Origin: JADGHX01 sp963837755
GTDB lineage: Bacteria > Pseudomonadota > Gammaproteobacteria > Steroidobacterales > Steroidobacteraceae
Direction of reading: 5' to 3'
Assembly: GCA_963837755.1 (NCBI GenBank)
Contig: CAWIOP010000001.1
Span: forward strand, 992,001 to 1,056,000
Length of the DNA stretch: 64,000 bases
Below the pieces are notes generated by a model. The model had not been told where the DNA came from. It was given only the letters and a program-made list of their open reading frames with translations, and did not search any database. A program made the position numbers and the translations under genes. Shown in pieces: positions 44,322 through 52,791 of this stretch; position 1 is the first letter of the stretch; every line of letters begins with the position of its first letter.

Positions 44322-44660
44322 CTACTTCTTCTTCAGCTCGCCTTCGAGCTTCTTCCTGTACTGGCGCGTCAGCTCCGCGAAGCGCGGAGTCTGGCCGGCG
44401 TCCTCGTACACGGGGTCGCCCTGGTCGTCGCTCGAAATCACCTTCTTGCCCGGCACATAGGGCATGGCGGCCGCCACCTCGTGCAGGGCCGCGCCGAGCA
44501 GGTCGGTGATGAGCTGTTCCGTGGTGCGCCCCGGGAACAGCTCCGCCAGCGCGTGCAGGCGCGCCGCATCGTCAATGGGCAGCCGCACGACGTATTCGGC
44601 CGCCGTCCGCGCGCCGGCGGCGTTTTGCCGCCAGGCATCCAGAAGCTCTTTGAATCTCAC
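44322..44660 (-). CDS. Small protein of the type often labelled type 1 pili tip component
   Basis: 112 residues from GTG at 44660, which has GGAG six bases upstream; an ATG at 44690 is in frame but less well placed. The sequence runs VRFKELLDAWRQNAA, EYVVRLPIDDAARLHALAEL, FPGRTTEQLITDLLGAALHE and ends in a Lys-rich tail. This matches a small gammaproteobacterial family whose usual name has, as far as I know, no experimental support. The VRLPIDDAARLHAL stretch with the following helices could be ribbon-helix-helix-like. It lies 89 bases upstream of the ATPase gene on the same strand. Confidence 0.72.
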   Translation of the reverse strand: MRFKELLDAWRQNAAGARTAAEYVVRLPIDDAARLHALAELFPGRTTEQLITDLLGAALHEVAAAMPYVPGKKVISSDDQGDPVYEDAGQTPRFAELTRQYRKKLEGELKKK

Positions 44661-44752
44661 TTGAGGCTCCGCGTCACGAGGTGCCGCCATTCTAAGCGAC
44701 TCCCGCCCCCGGCCATTGTCCGGACCGACCGTGTCTGCGGCATTGCTTCGCC

Positions 44753-44782
44753 TTGACGGCCCGAAGCGGGGCCGGTGATACT
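44753..44782 (+). promoter_or_regulatory. Likely trp operon promoter
   Basis: TTGACG (44753-44758) and GATACT (44777-44782) are 18 bases apart, just before the leader peptide. A start about seven bases behind the -10 would leave only a few bases before the trpL ATG, so trpL may be almost leaderless, or another start is used. Confidence 0.5.
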
Positions 44783-44791
44783 CGCCGCCCT

Positions 44792-44845
44792 ATGTCGCGG
44801 CAAGCTCGCAACCTGCTCAAGCTCTGGTGGTGGCACCACTCCTGA
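44792..44845 (+). CDS. trpL: trp operon leader peptide
   Basis: A 17-codon ORF encodes MSRQARNLLKLWWWHHS with three consecutive Trp codons (TGG at 44825-44833). It sits upstream of trpE and directly before the antiterminator sequence, the arrangement of a ribosome-stalling attenuator. It is too short for ordinary gene calling. Confidence 0.93.
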   Translation: MSRQARNLLKLWWWHHS

Positions 44846-44934
44846 CGGAGAGGGTGTGCCTGCGGCTGTTTCGCGACTCAATAGATTCGACGGCTCCAGA
44901 ACCCATCTCCGGTGACCCCGGTGATGGGTTTTTT
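44846..44934 (+). promoter_or_regulatory. trp attenuator (antiterminator and terminator)
   Basis: Segment 2, CGGAGAGGGT (44846-44855), begins right after the trpL stop and can pair with segment 3, ACCCATCTCCG (44901-44911), over ten pairs with one bulge. Segment 3 alternatively forms the terminator AACCCATC-T-CCGG / CCGG-T-GATGGGTT (44900-44930), followed by a run of six T (44929-44934). Ribosome stalling at the Trp codons would free segment 2 and allow read-through into trpE; translation to the stop would mask it and favour termination. Confidence 0.9.
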
Positions 44935-44966
44935 GTTGTCCATGCGTTTTGCGGGAGGATCACGGC

Positions 44967-46352
44967 GTGAAGCCGCACTTTGACATCTCGGGCGACCTCG
45001 ACACGCCGGTCTCGGCGTTCATGAAACTCGCCGCGTTCCAGCCCCGCTTCCTCCTGGAAAGCGTCGAAGGCGGCGAGCGCCTGGCGCGCTATTCCTTCAT
45101 CGGCTTCGGCGACTGCCTCGAGGTCAAGCTCGACCGCGACGGCTTCCGCATCGGCGCGGAGCGCCGGCCGGTGCCGCAAAACAGTGCGGAGCTGTTCGCA
45201 GTGCTGCGTGAGGCGCTCGCACGCTCCCCGCGCCCCGTGCCAGACATCGCGGGCGTGCCCCTTGCCGGCGGCCTCGTGGGCTACGCGTCTTACGAGATCG
45301 TGAGGTACTTCGAGAAGCTCACGGCGCGCTCGCCACTCGACAGCGGTTTTCCGGTGTTGCACTACGCCGCACCCAAATCGCTGCTGGTGTTCGACCACCT
45401 CACGCGCGGCATTGCGCTGCTGCACGACGGGTCGGAGGCGGAGCGCCAGTCGCTGCGCAAGGAAGTCATCCGCGCGCTGCGCGGCGCGCTGCCGAACGGC
45501 CGCCAGGCCGGCAAATACTCGCGCCCCGTGGCCGGCCTCAGTGCCGCGGAACACATGGCCGGCGTGAAGCGTGTGCAGGAATACATCGCCGCTGGCGACG
45601 TGTACCAGCTCGTGCTCTCCATTCGCTTCGGCGGCCGGCACAACCTGCACCCGTTCGAGGTGTATCGCGCGCTGCGTTTCATCAATCCGTCGCCATACAT
45701 GTATTACTGTGCGTTGGGCGACGTCACGGTGGTCGGCTCATCCCCCGAAGCGCTCGTGAAGCTCAACCAGGGCAACGCGGAGCTGCGCCCGATCGCCGGC
45801 ACGCGCCCGCGCTCGGGCGATGACGCCATCGACGCCCAGCGCCAGGCCGATCTCATGGCAGACCCGAAAGAGAACGCCGAGCACGTGATGCTCGTGGATC
45901 TTGCGCGTAACGACCTCGGCCGCGTCGCGCAGGCCGGCAGCGTTCACGTGAAACCCTTTCGCACCATCGAGCGCTACAGCCATGTCATGCACATGGTGAG
46001 CGGCGTGCACGGCAAGCTCGCGGCGGGCAAAGACTCGTTCGATCTCTTCGGCGCCACGTTCCCGGCGGGCACGCTGGTGGGCGCGCCGAAGGTGCGCGCC
46101 ATGCAGATCATCGACGAGCTCGAGCCCACCAGCCGCGGCCTCTACGGCGGCACCGTGGGCTACTTCGGTGCGCGCGGCGACATGGACCAGGCCATCACCA
46201 TTCGCACCCTCGTGTTCCGCGGCGATGAATACAGTTACCAGGCAGGCGGCGGCATCGTCGCCGACAGCGTTCCGGAGGCGGAGCACGAAGAGGTGCTCGC
46301 CAAGAGCGCCGCGCTCTTGCGTGCCCTCCAGCTCGCGGAGGAAGGCATGTGA
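44967..46352 (+). CDS. trpE: Anthranilate synthase component I
   Basis: 461 residues. GTG at 44967 has GGGAGG eight bases upstream. The Trp feedback-site motif LLES-x10-S is present (LLESVEGGERLARYS). The chorismate-binding core has AGTRPRSGDD, DPKENAEHVMLVDLARNDLG, GSVHVKPFRTIERYSHVMHM and TFPAGTLVGAPKVRAMQIID. First structural gene of the operon; its stop overlaps trpG (ATGTGA region, GTG at 46349). Confidence 0.97.
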   Translation: MKPHFDISGDLDTPVSAFMKLAAFQPRFLLESVEGGERLARYSFIGFGDCLEVKLDRDGFRIGAERRPVPQNSAELFAVLREALARSPRPVPDIAGVPLAGGLVGYASYEIVRYFEKLTARSPLDSGFPVLHYAAPKSLLVFDHLTRGIALLHDGSEAERQSLRKEVIRALRGALPNGRQAGKYSRPVAGLSAAEHMAGVKRVQEYIAAGDVYQLVLSIRFGGRHNLHPFEVYRALRFINPSPYMYYCALGDVTVVGSSPEALVKLNQGNAELRPIAGTRPRSGDDAIDAQRQADLMADPKENAEHVMLVDLARNDLGRVAQAGSVHVKPFRTIERYSHVMHMVSGVHGKLAAGKDSFDLFGATFPAGTLVGAPKVRAMQIIDELEPTSRGLYGGTVGYFGARGDMDQAITIRTLVFRGDEYSYQAGGGIVADSVPEAEHEEVLAKSAALLRALQLAEEGM

Positions 46353-46978
46353 AAGCGAAGCTGCTGCTCATCGACAACTACGACTCCTTCACCTACAACC
46401 TGGTGCAGGCGTTCCTCGTGCTCGGCGCGGAAGTGCGCGTGTTCCGCAACGACGCCATCGACATCGCCGCCGCGCTGGCGCTGCAGCCCACGCACCTGTG
46501 CATCTCGCCGGGCCCCGGCACGCCGTATGACGCTGGCGTCTCCATGGACATGATTCGCGCCTTCGCCGGCAAGATTCCGGTGCTTGGCGTGTGCCTCGGC
46601 CACCAGTCCATCACGGAAGTGTTCGGCGGCAAGGTGGTGCGGGCGGGCCGGCTCATGCACGGCAAGACATCGCTGGTGAATCACGACGGCCGCACGCTGT
46701 TCGCTGGTTTGCCACAGCCGTGCGAAGTGGGGCGTTATCACTCGCTCATCGCCGCGCCCGAGTCGCTGCCGCCGGTGCTGCAAGTGAGTGCGCGCACGGC
46801 GGAAGGCGAGATCATGGGCATCCGCCATCGCGATTTCATGGTGGAAGGCGTGCAGTTCCATCCGGAAAGCGTGCTGACACCCGACGGGCCGGCGCTCATG
46901 GCGAACTTCCTGAAGTTCACGCATGGCGAGCGCCACGCAGAAGAAGCCGCTGGAGCCGCGTATGCCGCCACTGCGTGA
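46349..46978 (+). CDS. trpG: Anthranilate synthase component II (glutamine amidotransferase)
   Basis: 209 residues. The class I amidotransferase triad is visible: Cys in VLGVCLGHQSI, and His and Glu in VEGVQFHPESVLT. It starts LLLIDNYDSFTYNLVQAFLV, as usual. It supplies ammonia to TrpE; the same protein may also serve PabB. Starts with GTG, overlapping trpE by four bases, and overlaps trpD by 17 bases. Confidence 0.96.
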   Translation: MKAKLLLIDNYDSFTYNLVQAFLVLGAEVRVFRNDAIDIAAALALQPTHLCISPGPGTPYDAGVSMDMIRAFAGKIPVLGVCLGHQSITEVFGGKVVRAGRLMHGKTSLVNHDGRTLFAGLPQPCEVGRYHSLIAAPESLPPVLQVSARTAEGEIMGIRHRDFMVEGVQFHPESVLTPDGPALMANFLKFTHGERHAEEAAGAAYAATA

Positions 46979-47987
46979 CCTGCTCGAAAAATTGCTGGAG
47001 CGAAAAGACCTCACCGAGGCCGAATCGCAGGATCTGCTGCGCGCGTTGACGAACCCGCAGACGCCTCCGGCCATGTCGGGCGCGGTGCTCGCGGCGCTGC
47101 GCGCGAAAGGCGTGGTCGCGGAAGAGCTGCGTGGCTTCGCCCGGCTCATGCGCTCGCTGGCGCGCCGGCCGGAGATTCCGGCGAACGTTCGTGCCATCGA
47201 CATCGTGGGCACGGGTGGCGACGCTTCCGGCAGCGTGAACATTTCCACCGGCACTGCGCTGCTCGTTGCATCGTGCGGGTTGCCGGTCATCAAGCATGGC
47301 AACCGTTCCGTTTCGAGCCGCGCGGGCGCGGCCGACGTGCTCGAGCAGCTCGGGCTCGAGATTCCGATGGACGAGACGGCGGCGGCCGCGTGCTTTCGCG
47401 CCACCCACTTCACGTTCCTGTTCGCGCCGTACTACCACCCCGCCATGAAGGCCGTTGCGCCCGTGCGCGCGGCGATGGGCGTGCGCACGGTGTTCAACAT
47501 TCTCGGGCCGCTTGCGAACCCCGCGCAGCCGCCGCTGCACGTGATCGGCGCATACAGCCACGATGTCGCGAAGCTCATGGCGCTGACGCTTGCGGGTCTC
47601 AACATCGAGCGCGCGTTCGTCATTCACGGCGCCGCGGGTTGGGATGAGCCCACGCCCATCGGCTCGTTCACGCTCTTCGACGTTCGCCCGGGGAGCGTGG
47701 AAGAGAGCGAGCGCGGCCCGGAGGATTACGGCATCAGCCCGTGCGTCGCCGCCGCGCTGGCGGGTGGCGATGCCCAACACAACGCACGCGCCCTGCGCGC
47801 CGTGCTGAGCGGTGAAGACCGCGGCGCACACCGTGACTGCCTGCTGCTCGGCGCCTCACTGGCGCTCGAAGTGGCGGCAATGGTGAAGACGCCTCGCGAA
47901 GGCGTCGAGCGCGCTGCGCAGGCCATCGACACGGGCGCATCGCGCAAGCTGCTCGATTCGCTGGCTGCTTTCGGGGCTTGCGCATGA
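46962..47987 (+). CDS. trpD: Anthranilate phosphoribosyltransferase
   Basis: 341 residues. The PRPP site is IVGTGGDASGSVNISTGTA; KHGNRSVSSRAGAADVLEQL binds substrate and metal, and FNILGPLANPA follows. ATG at 46962 has GGAG six bases upstream and gives the normal N-terminus (PLRDLLEKLLERKDLTEAE); an ATG at 46923 would add 13 residues. Its stop overlaps trpC by four bases. Confidence 0.96.
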   Translation: MPPLRDLLEKLLERKDLTEAESQDLLRALTNPQTPPAMSGAVLAALRAKGVVAEELRGFARLMRSLARRPEIPANVRAIDIVGTGGDASGSVNISTGTALLVASCGLPVIKHGNRSVSSRAGAADVLEQLGLEIPMDETAAAACFRATHFTFLFAPYYHPAMKAVAPVRAAMGVRTVFNILGPLANPAQPPLHVIGAYSHDVAKLMALTLAGLNIERAFVIHGAAGWDEPTPIGSFTLFDVRPGSVEESERGPEDYGISPCVAAALAGGDAQHNARALRAVLSGEDRGAHRDCLLLGASLALEVAAMVKTPREGVERAAQAIDTGASRKLLDSLAAFGACA

Positions 47988-48898
47988 GCGAAGATTTCCT
48001 CAATCAGATGGCAGAGAGCAGCCGCGAGCGCTCGCGTGTTGCCAGTGCCCAGCGCCCGCCGGCCGAGCTGCTCGCGCAGGCCAATGCCACGCCGGAGCCG
48101 CCGCAACTCATCGCGAGCGCGGGCGGGTTCGATCTCATCGCGGAAGTGAAGCTGCGCTCGCCCGCCGCGGGCATGCTGAAGCCGGGTGACGAGAACGTGG
48201 GCTCGCGCGTTTCGAGCTACGCGGCGGCTGGAGCGGCGGCAATTTCCGTGCTGACGGAGCCGAGCCGCTTCGATGGCTCCATGGAGCATCTGCAGGCTGC
48301 CGCCCTCGTCCTGGCGCCGCTTCGCGTGCCCGCCATGCGCAAGGATTTTCTCGTCGACCCCTATCAGGTCATCGAAGCGCGGGTGGCCGGCGCGGGTGGC
48401 GTGCTCATCATCCTGCGCATGCTGCCGCGGGCGCAGGTCGAAGCGCTCATCGAGCAGGCGCTGCAGCTGCACCTGTTCGCGCTGCTCGAAGCCTTCGACG
48501 AGCAGGACATCGAGCTCGCCTATTCGCTCACGGAGCAATATGGCCGCAAGTCCAAACGTATCGAGCTGCTGGTCGGCGTCAATTGCCGCGACCTCGTCAC
48601 GCTCAAAGTGGTGCCGGGGCGGCTCGAAGCCCTCGCGCACCTGCTGCCCACCAGCGTTCCGCGTGTTGCGGAGAGCGGCGTGGGCAATGGTGAAGACGCA
48701 CGCCGCGTCGCCGCCGCCGGGTATGACCTTGCGCTCGTCGGCAGCGCGCTCATGACCGCGCCCAGCCCGCAGGCGCTCGTCAGCGAAATGCTGAGCGCCG
48801 GCCGCGAGGGTCACGCGGCTTACAAAGCGCAGCCCCCGCCCGATGCATACGTTGTGTCCGCAAGCCGCCCCGCGGGCGGCACACCGCGAGGCGCGTGA
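47984..48898 (+). CDS. trpC: Indole-3-glycerol phosphate synthase
   Basis: 304 residues, TIM barrel. Catalytic segments: IAEVKLRSPAAGML with Lys, VPAMRKDFLVDPYQVIEARV with Lys, LVGVNCRDLVTLKV and RVAESGVGNGEDARRV with Glu. Unfused to TrpF, unlike enterics. The last roughly 35 residues extend beyond the usual end. ATG overlaps the trpD stop. Confidence 0.96.
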   Translation: MSEDFLNQMAESSRERSRVASAQRPPAELLAQANATPEPPQLIASAGGFDLIAEVKLRSPAAGMLKPGDENVGSRVSSYAAAGAAAISVLTEPSRFDGSMEHLQAAALVLAPLRVPAMRKDFLVDPYQVIEARVAGAGGVLIILRMLPRAQVEALIEQALQLHLFALLEAFDEQDIELAYSLTEQYGRKSKRIELLVGVNCRDLVTLKVVPGRLEALAHLLPTSVPRVAESGVGNGEDARRVAAAGYDLALVGSALMTAPSPQALVSEMLSAGREGHAAYKAQPPPDAYVVSASRPAGGTPRGA

Positions 48899-49536
48899 CG
48901 GCCATGTGGATCAAGGTATGCGGCATGACTACGGCAGAGGCGGTGCAAGCCGCGCTCGACGCACGTGTCGACGCCATTGGATTCGTCTTCGCGGAATCGA
49001 TGCGGCAAGTGACGCCGCAGCGAGCCGCGGAGCTGGCGCGGGCCGCGCGCGGCCGCGTCCGCTGCATCGCCGTGACCAGGCACCCTGAACAGAGCGCGGT
49101 GGATGAGATTCTCGCCGTGTTCGAGCCAGACGCCCTGCAGTCCGATTGGGAAGACCTGCAAACGCTGCGGCTGCCGCGTGAGCTGAGCCTGCTGCCCGTG
49201 CTGCGTTCTGGCCGCGGTGAGCCAGCGCCGTTGCCCACGCGCTTTCTGTTCGAGGGCCCCGTGAGCGGAACGGGCGTGCCCGCGGATTGGCCTGTCGCCC
49301 ATGAGATGGCTCGCGGCGCTGAATTGATTCTGGCCGGCGGGCTCTCGCCCGCGAACGTTGCGGCGGCCATCGAGCAGGTGCAACCGTTCGGCGTGGACGT
49401 GTCGAGCGGTGTCGAGCAGACCCCGGGCGTGAAGAGCCCTGCAAAAATTGCGAGCTTCGTCGAGGCTGCGCGCGCCGCTGCGCACGCCACTTCACGGAGC
49501 CAAGGCGCGCCCTCGGGCGCGAAGGAGAACGTGTAG
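48895..49536 (+). CDS. trpF: Phosphoribosylanthranilate isomerase
   Basis: 213 residues. KVCGMTTAEAVQAALDARVD holds the catalytic Cys, GFVFAESMRQVTPQRA follows, LILAGGLSPANVAAAI is the phosphate region and FGVDVSSGVEQTPGVKSPAK carries the catalytic Asp. GTG at 48895 overlaps the trpC stop; ATG at 48904 is an equally possible start. The C-terminus carries a short Ala/Ser-rich tail. Confidence 0.95.
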   Translation: MTAMWIKVCGMTTAEAVQAALDARVDAIGFVFAESMRQVTPQRAAELARAARGRVRCIAVTRHPEQSAVDEILAVFEPDALQSDWEDLQTLRLPRELSLLPVLRSGRGEPAPLPTRFLFEGPVSGTGVPADWPVAHEMARGAELILAGGLSPANVAAAIEQVQPFGVDVSSGVEQTPGVKSPAKIASFVEAARAAAHATSRSQGAPSGAKENV

Positions 49537-50783
49537 TGACTGCCCCAGCGCCTCACATGGACAACAGGCACCTGCTCGCCGACGAGCTGGCGGGAAAGTT
49601 TCCGGATGCGCGCGGCCGCTTCGGCCCGTTCGGCGGCCGCTATGTGCCGGAGACGCTCATCCCCGCGTTCGAGCGGCTCGAAGCCGGCATGCGCGAGCAC
49701 CTGCACAGCGCGGATTTCAAAGCCGCCGTCGCTCATGAGTTGAAGACGTTCGTGGGCCGGCCCACCGCGCTGACGTTCCTGCCGCGGATCTCCGGGCGCT
49801 GGGGCGCGAAGATTTTCCTGAAGCGCGAGGATCTTGCGCACACCGGCGCGCACAAGATCAACAACGCCATCGGCCAGGCGCTGCTCGCGAAGCGAATCGG
49901 CGCGAAGCGGGTCATCGCCGAGACGGGCGCCGGCCAGCACGGCGTTGCCAGCGCGGCCGCGTGCGCGCGCGTCGGCCTGCCGTGCATGGTGTACATGGGC
50001 GAAGTCGACATGGAGCGGCAGGCGCCCAACGTCGGCCGCATGCGTCTGCTCGGTGCGAAGGTGGTGCCGGTGACGAGTGGCGATCGCACGCTGCGCGCCG
50101 CCATCGACGAAGCGATGCGCGACTGGGTGGGCGATCCGCTCGACACTTATTATATTTTTGGCTCCGCCACGGGCCCCCACCCCTACCCCTATCTGGTGCG
50201 CGAGCTTCAGTCCGTCATCGGCCGCGAAGCGCGCGCGCAGATGCTGGCGGAGGCCGGCGGCTTGCCGGATGCGCTCATTGCCTGCGTCGGCGGCGGCTCG
50301 AATGCCATCGGCATTTTCTATCCGTTCATCGGTGACGCGTCGGTGGAGATCATCGGCATCGAGGCCGGCGGCCGCGGCCAGGGCCTCGGCGACAACGCTG
50401 CCACGCTCGTCTTCGGCCGCCCCGGCGTGCTGCACGGCTGCTACTCGCTGCTGCTCCAGGACGACAACGGCCAGATCCAGGAAACGCATTCAGTCTCCGC
50501 GGGCCTCGATTACCCGGGCGTCGGCCCCGAGCACGCGCTGCTGCTCACGGCCGGCCGCATGCGCGCCGAGTCTGCGAGCGACGATGAAGCGCTCGCCTGC
50601 GTGAAGGAGCTGTGCGAGCTCGAAGGCATTCTGCCGGCCATCGAGAGCGCGCATGCGCTCGCCGGGGCGAAGCGCTATGCGCAGGCAAACCCCGGCAAGC
50701 GCGTGCTCGTCGGGCTATCCGGGCGCGGCGACAAAGACATGCCCACCCTTCAGAAGACGCTTCTCGCTACGGGCCAACCATGA
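49536..50783 (+). CDS. trpB: Tryptophan synthase beta subunit
   Basis: 415 residues. The PLP Lys is in LKREDLAHTGAHKINNAIGQ. ETGAGQHGVASAAACA carries the Glu of the active site, and CVGGGSNAIGIFYPF binds phosphate. HSVSAGLDYPGVGPEHALL follows. GTG at 49536 shares a base with the trpF stop TAG. The stop overlaps trpA by four bases. Confidence 0.97.
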   Translation: MTAPAPHMDNRHLLADELAGKFPDARGRFGPFGGRYVPETLIPAFERLEAGMREHLHSADFKAAVAHELKTFVGRPTALTFLPRISGRWGAKIFLKREDLAHTGAHKINNAIGQALLAKRIGAKRVIAETGAGQHGVASAAACARVGLPCMVYMGEVDMERQAPNVGRMRLLGAKVVPVTSGDRTLRAAIDEAMRDWVGDPLDTYYIFGSATGPHPYPYLVRELQSVIGREARAQMLAEAGGLPDALIACVGGGSNAIGIFYPFIGDASVEIIGIEAGGRGQGLGDNAATLVFGRPGVLHGCYSLLLQDDNGQIQETHSVSAGLDYPGVGPEHALLLTAGRMRAESASDDEALACVKELCELEGILPAIESAHALAGAKRYAQANPGKRVLVGLSGRGDKDMPTLQKTLLATGQP

Positions 50784-51568
50784 TTCCACGCGATCGCATC
50801 AGCGCAGCCATTCGTTCCGCTTGCAAGGGTGGCCACCCCGCCATCGTTGCTTTCCTTACCGCAGGATTCCCGCGCAAGGAGAGTTTTCGCGATGTTCTGC
50901 GCGCCGTCGCCGCTGGCGCGGATGTCGTGGAGATCGGCGTTCCCTTCACAGACCCGATGGCGGATGGCGTCACCATTCAGCGCTCCAGCCAGGTGGCGCT
51001 GTCCCAGGGCGTGAGCCTCAGCTGGATTCTCGACGAGCTCGCCGCCATGCCGAAGCTCGACGCGCCGCTGCTGCTCATGAGCTATCTCAATCCGCTGCTG
51101 TCGTACGGGCTCGACAAACTCGCGGCCACCGCCGCTCGCGTGGGTGTTTGCGGCTTCATCGTGCCAGACCTGCCAATCGATGAGAGCGACGACATGCGCG
51201 CCGCGCTCGACGCCACGGGAGTCGCCCTCGTGCAGATGGCCACGCCGGTGACAGAACCCGGGCGACTGAAGCGCATTGGCGAGAACAGCCAGGGCTTCGT
51301 GTATGCCGTCACCATGACGGGCACCACCGGCAAGAACGTTGCCGTGCCGGAAGACATGCTGAGCTATCTCGACCGCGTGCGTGCCGTTTCGAAACAGCCC
51401 GTGTGCGCGGGCTTCGGCATTCGCAGCCGTGAGCAGGTGGAGCGCCTGAGGGGCCACGTGGATGGCGTGGTGGTTGGCTCCGCGCTCATTGAAGTGCTCG
51501 AGCGCGGTGATGACCCCACCGCCTGGCTTCGCACACTGAGGGCGCGCGACGGGCGGACCGCGCGGTGA
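50780..51568 (+). CDS. trpA: Tryptophan synthase alpha subunit
   Basis: 262 residues, TIM barrel. Catalytic Glu and Asp are in ADVVEIGVPFTDPMADGVTI. Loop 6 is FVYAVTMTGTTGKN and the phosphate site VCAGFGIRSREQVERL, GVVVGSALIEVLE. ATG at 50780 overlaps the trpB stop. The stop in turn overlaps the start of the MFS gene. Confidence 0.97.
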   Translation: MIPRDRISAAIRSACKGGHPAIVAFLTAGFPRKESFRDVLRAVAAGADVVEIGVPFTDPMADGVTIQRSSQVALSQGVSLSWILDELAAMPKLDAPLLLMSYLNPLLSYGLDKLAATAARVGVCGFIVPDLPIDESDDMRAALDATGVALVQMATPVTEPGRLKRIGENSQGFVYAVTMTGTTGKNVAVPEDMLSYLDRVRAVSKQPVCAGFGIRSREQVERLRGHVDGVVVGSALIEVLERGDDPTAWLRTLRARDGRTAR

Positions 51569-52785
51569 AAGTAGTCCCCGACGAGCTGATCAAGGGCAAC
51601 GTCAAGGGAGGGTCTCACTGGGGAATCGCGGCGCTGCTGGCGGCGCTCGGCATGGTGAGCCCGTTCTCGATCGACACGTTCTATCCCTCGTTCCCGGCGA
51701 TTTCGCAAGAGTTTTCGCTCAGCGCGTGGCAGATCCAGCAGTCCATCACGGTCTACATGCTGCCGTTCGCGCTGATGACGCTCGTTCAGGGGCCGTTGTC
51801 GGATGCGCTCGGGCGCAGGCCCGTGGTGCTGGTGGGGCTGCTCATCTATTCCTTTGCATCCGTCGCCTGCGTGTTCGCGCCGAGCTTTGCCTTCCTGCTC
51901 GCGTTCCGCGCGGTGCAGGGCATGAGTGCGGGCGTGGGTATGGCCGTGGGGCGCGCCATCATCCGCGACCTGCACGACGGGCCGCAGGCGCAGAAGCTCA
52001 TGGCCACCATCTCCATGATCTTCAGCATTGCGCCGGCCATCGCGCCGGTGCTCGGCGGCTGGATTCACGTGTGGTTCGGCTGGCGCTACGTGTTCGGGTT
52101 CATGGTGGTCACGGGCGTGTCGCTCGTGGTGCTGAGCTACCTGCTGCTGCCGGAAACGCACCCGAGCGGGCGGCGTGCGCAGCTCAACATTGCGGCGCTC
52201 GCGCGCACGGTGGGGCGCATCGCCTCGAACCGGGAGTTCATGCTCTACGCCCTTGCGCTGGGCACTACGTTCTCGGCCATGATCACGTTCATCGGCGCGG
52301 CTCCCGCCATTGTGCTGGGGCACTGGCACCTCGGCGAAACGCAGTTCGCGTATCTGTTCGTGCCGCTCATCATCGGCATCGTGGCCGGCGCGTTCCTCTC
52401 CGGGCGGCTCGCGGGGCGCATGACGGGCAAGAACCAGATTTCAATCGGGTATACGCTCACGCTTGCGGGCGGCGCGCTTTCCGTCATGCTTCACGCGTTC
52501 GTGAATTCGCCGCCCATCTTCGCGCAGCAGGTGCTCATTACGGTGGTGGCCCTTGGCGTGCAGCTCATGATGCCCATCTTCGCCTTGCGCATGCTCGACC
52601 TGTTTCCGGACGTGCGCGGTTCGGCGGCTTCCGTGCAGTCGTGCGTGATGCTGGGCGTGGGCGCGGTGTTTCTCGGCGCGCTGGTGCCGGCCATCAGCCA
52701 CTCGATGCTGGCGCTCGCCAGCGGGTCGCTGGCGGCGGCGCTCGCGGGCTTTCTCATCTGGCGATCGGTCTGGCGAGCGGAGTAG
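51565..52785 (+). CDS. Bcr/CflA-type MFS drug efflux transporter
   Basis: 406 residues with about 12 membrane helices. It starts after a short tail with LLAALGMVSPFSIDTFYPSF, the Bcr/CflA first helix. GPLSDALGRRPVVLVGLLIY is the MFS motif A loop, and RAVQGMSAGVGMAVGRAIIR is the signature of the family. GTG at 51565 overlaps trpA by four bases, so it is probably translated as the eighth structural gene of the trp transcript. Substrate unknown. Confidence 0.9.
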   Translation: MKVVPDELIKGNVKGGSHWGIAALLAALGMVSPFSIDTFYPSFPAISQEFSLSAWQIQQSITVYMLPFALMTLVQGPLSDALGRRPVVLVGLLIYSFASVACVFAPSFAFLLAFRAVQGMSAGVGMAVGRAIIRDLHDGPQAQKLMATISMIFSIAPAIAPVLGGWIHVWFGWRYVFGFMVVTGVSLVVLSYLLLPETHPSGRRAQLNIAALARTVGRIASNREFMLYALALGTTFSAMITFIGAAPAIVLGHWHLGETQFAYLFVPLIIGIVAGAFLSGRLAGRMTGKNQISIGYTLTLAGGALSVMLHAFVNSPPIFAQQVLITVVALGVQLMMPIFALRMLDLFPDVRGSAASVQSCVMLGVGAVFLGALVPAISHSMLALASGSLAAALAGFLIWRSVWRAE

Positions 52786-52791
52786 CGCTCG

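Noticed and set aside
44657..44881. Minus-strand open frame across the trp leader
   Set aside because: It overlaps trpL and the attenuator, has no similarity and no ribosome binding site.
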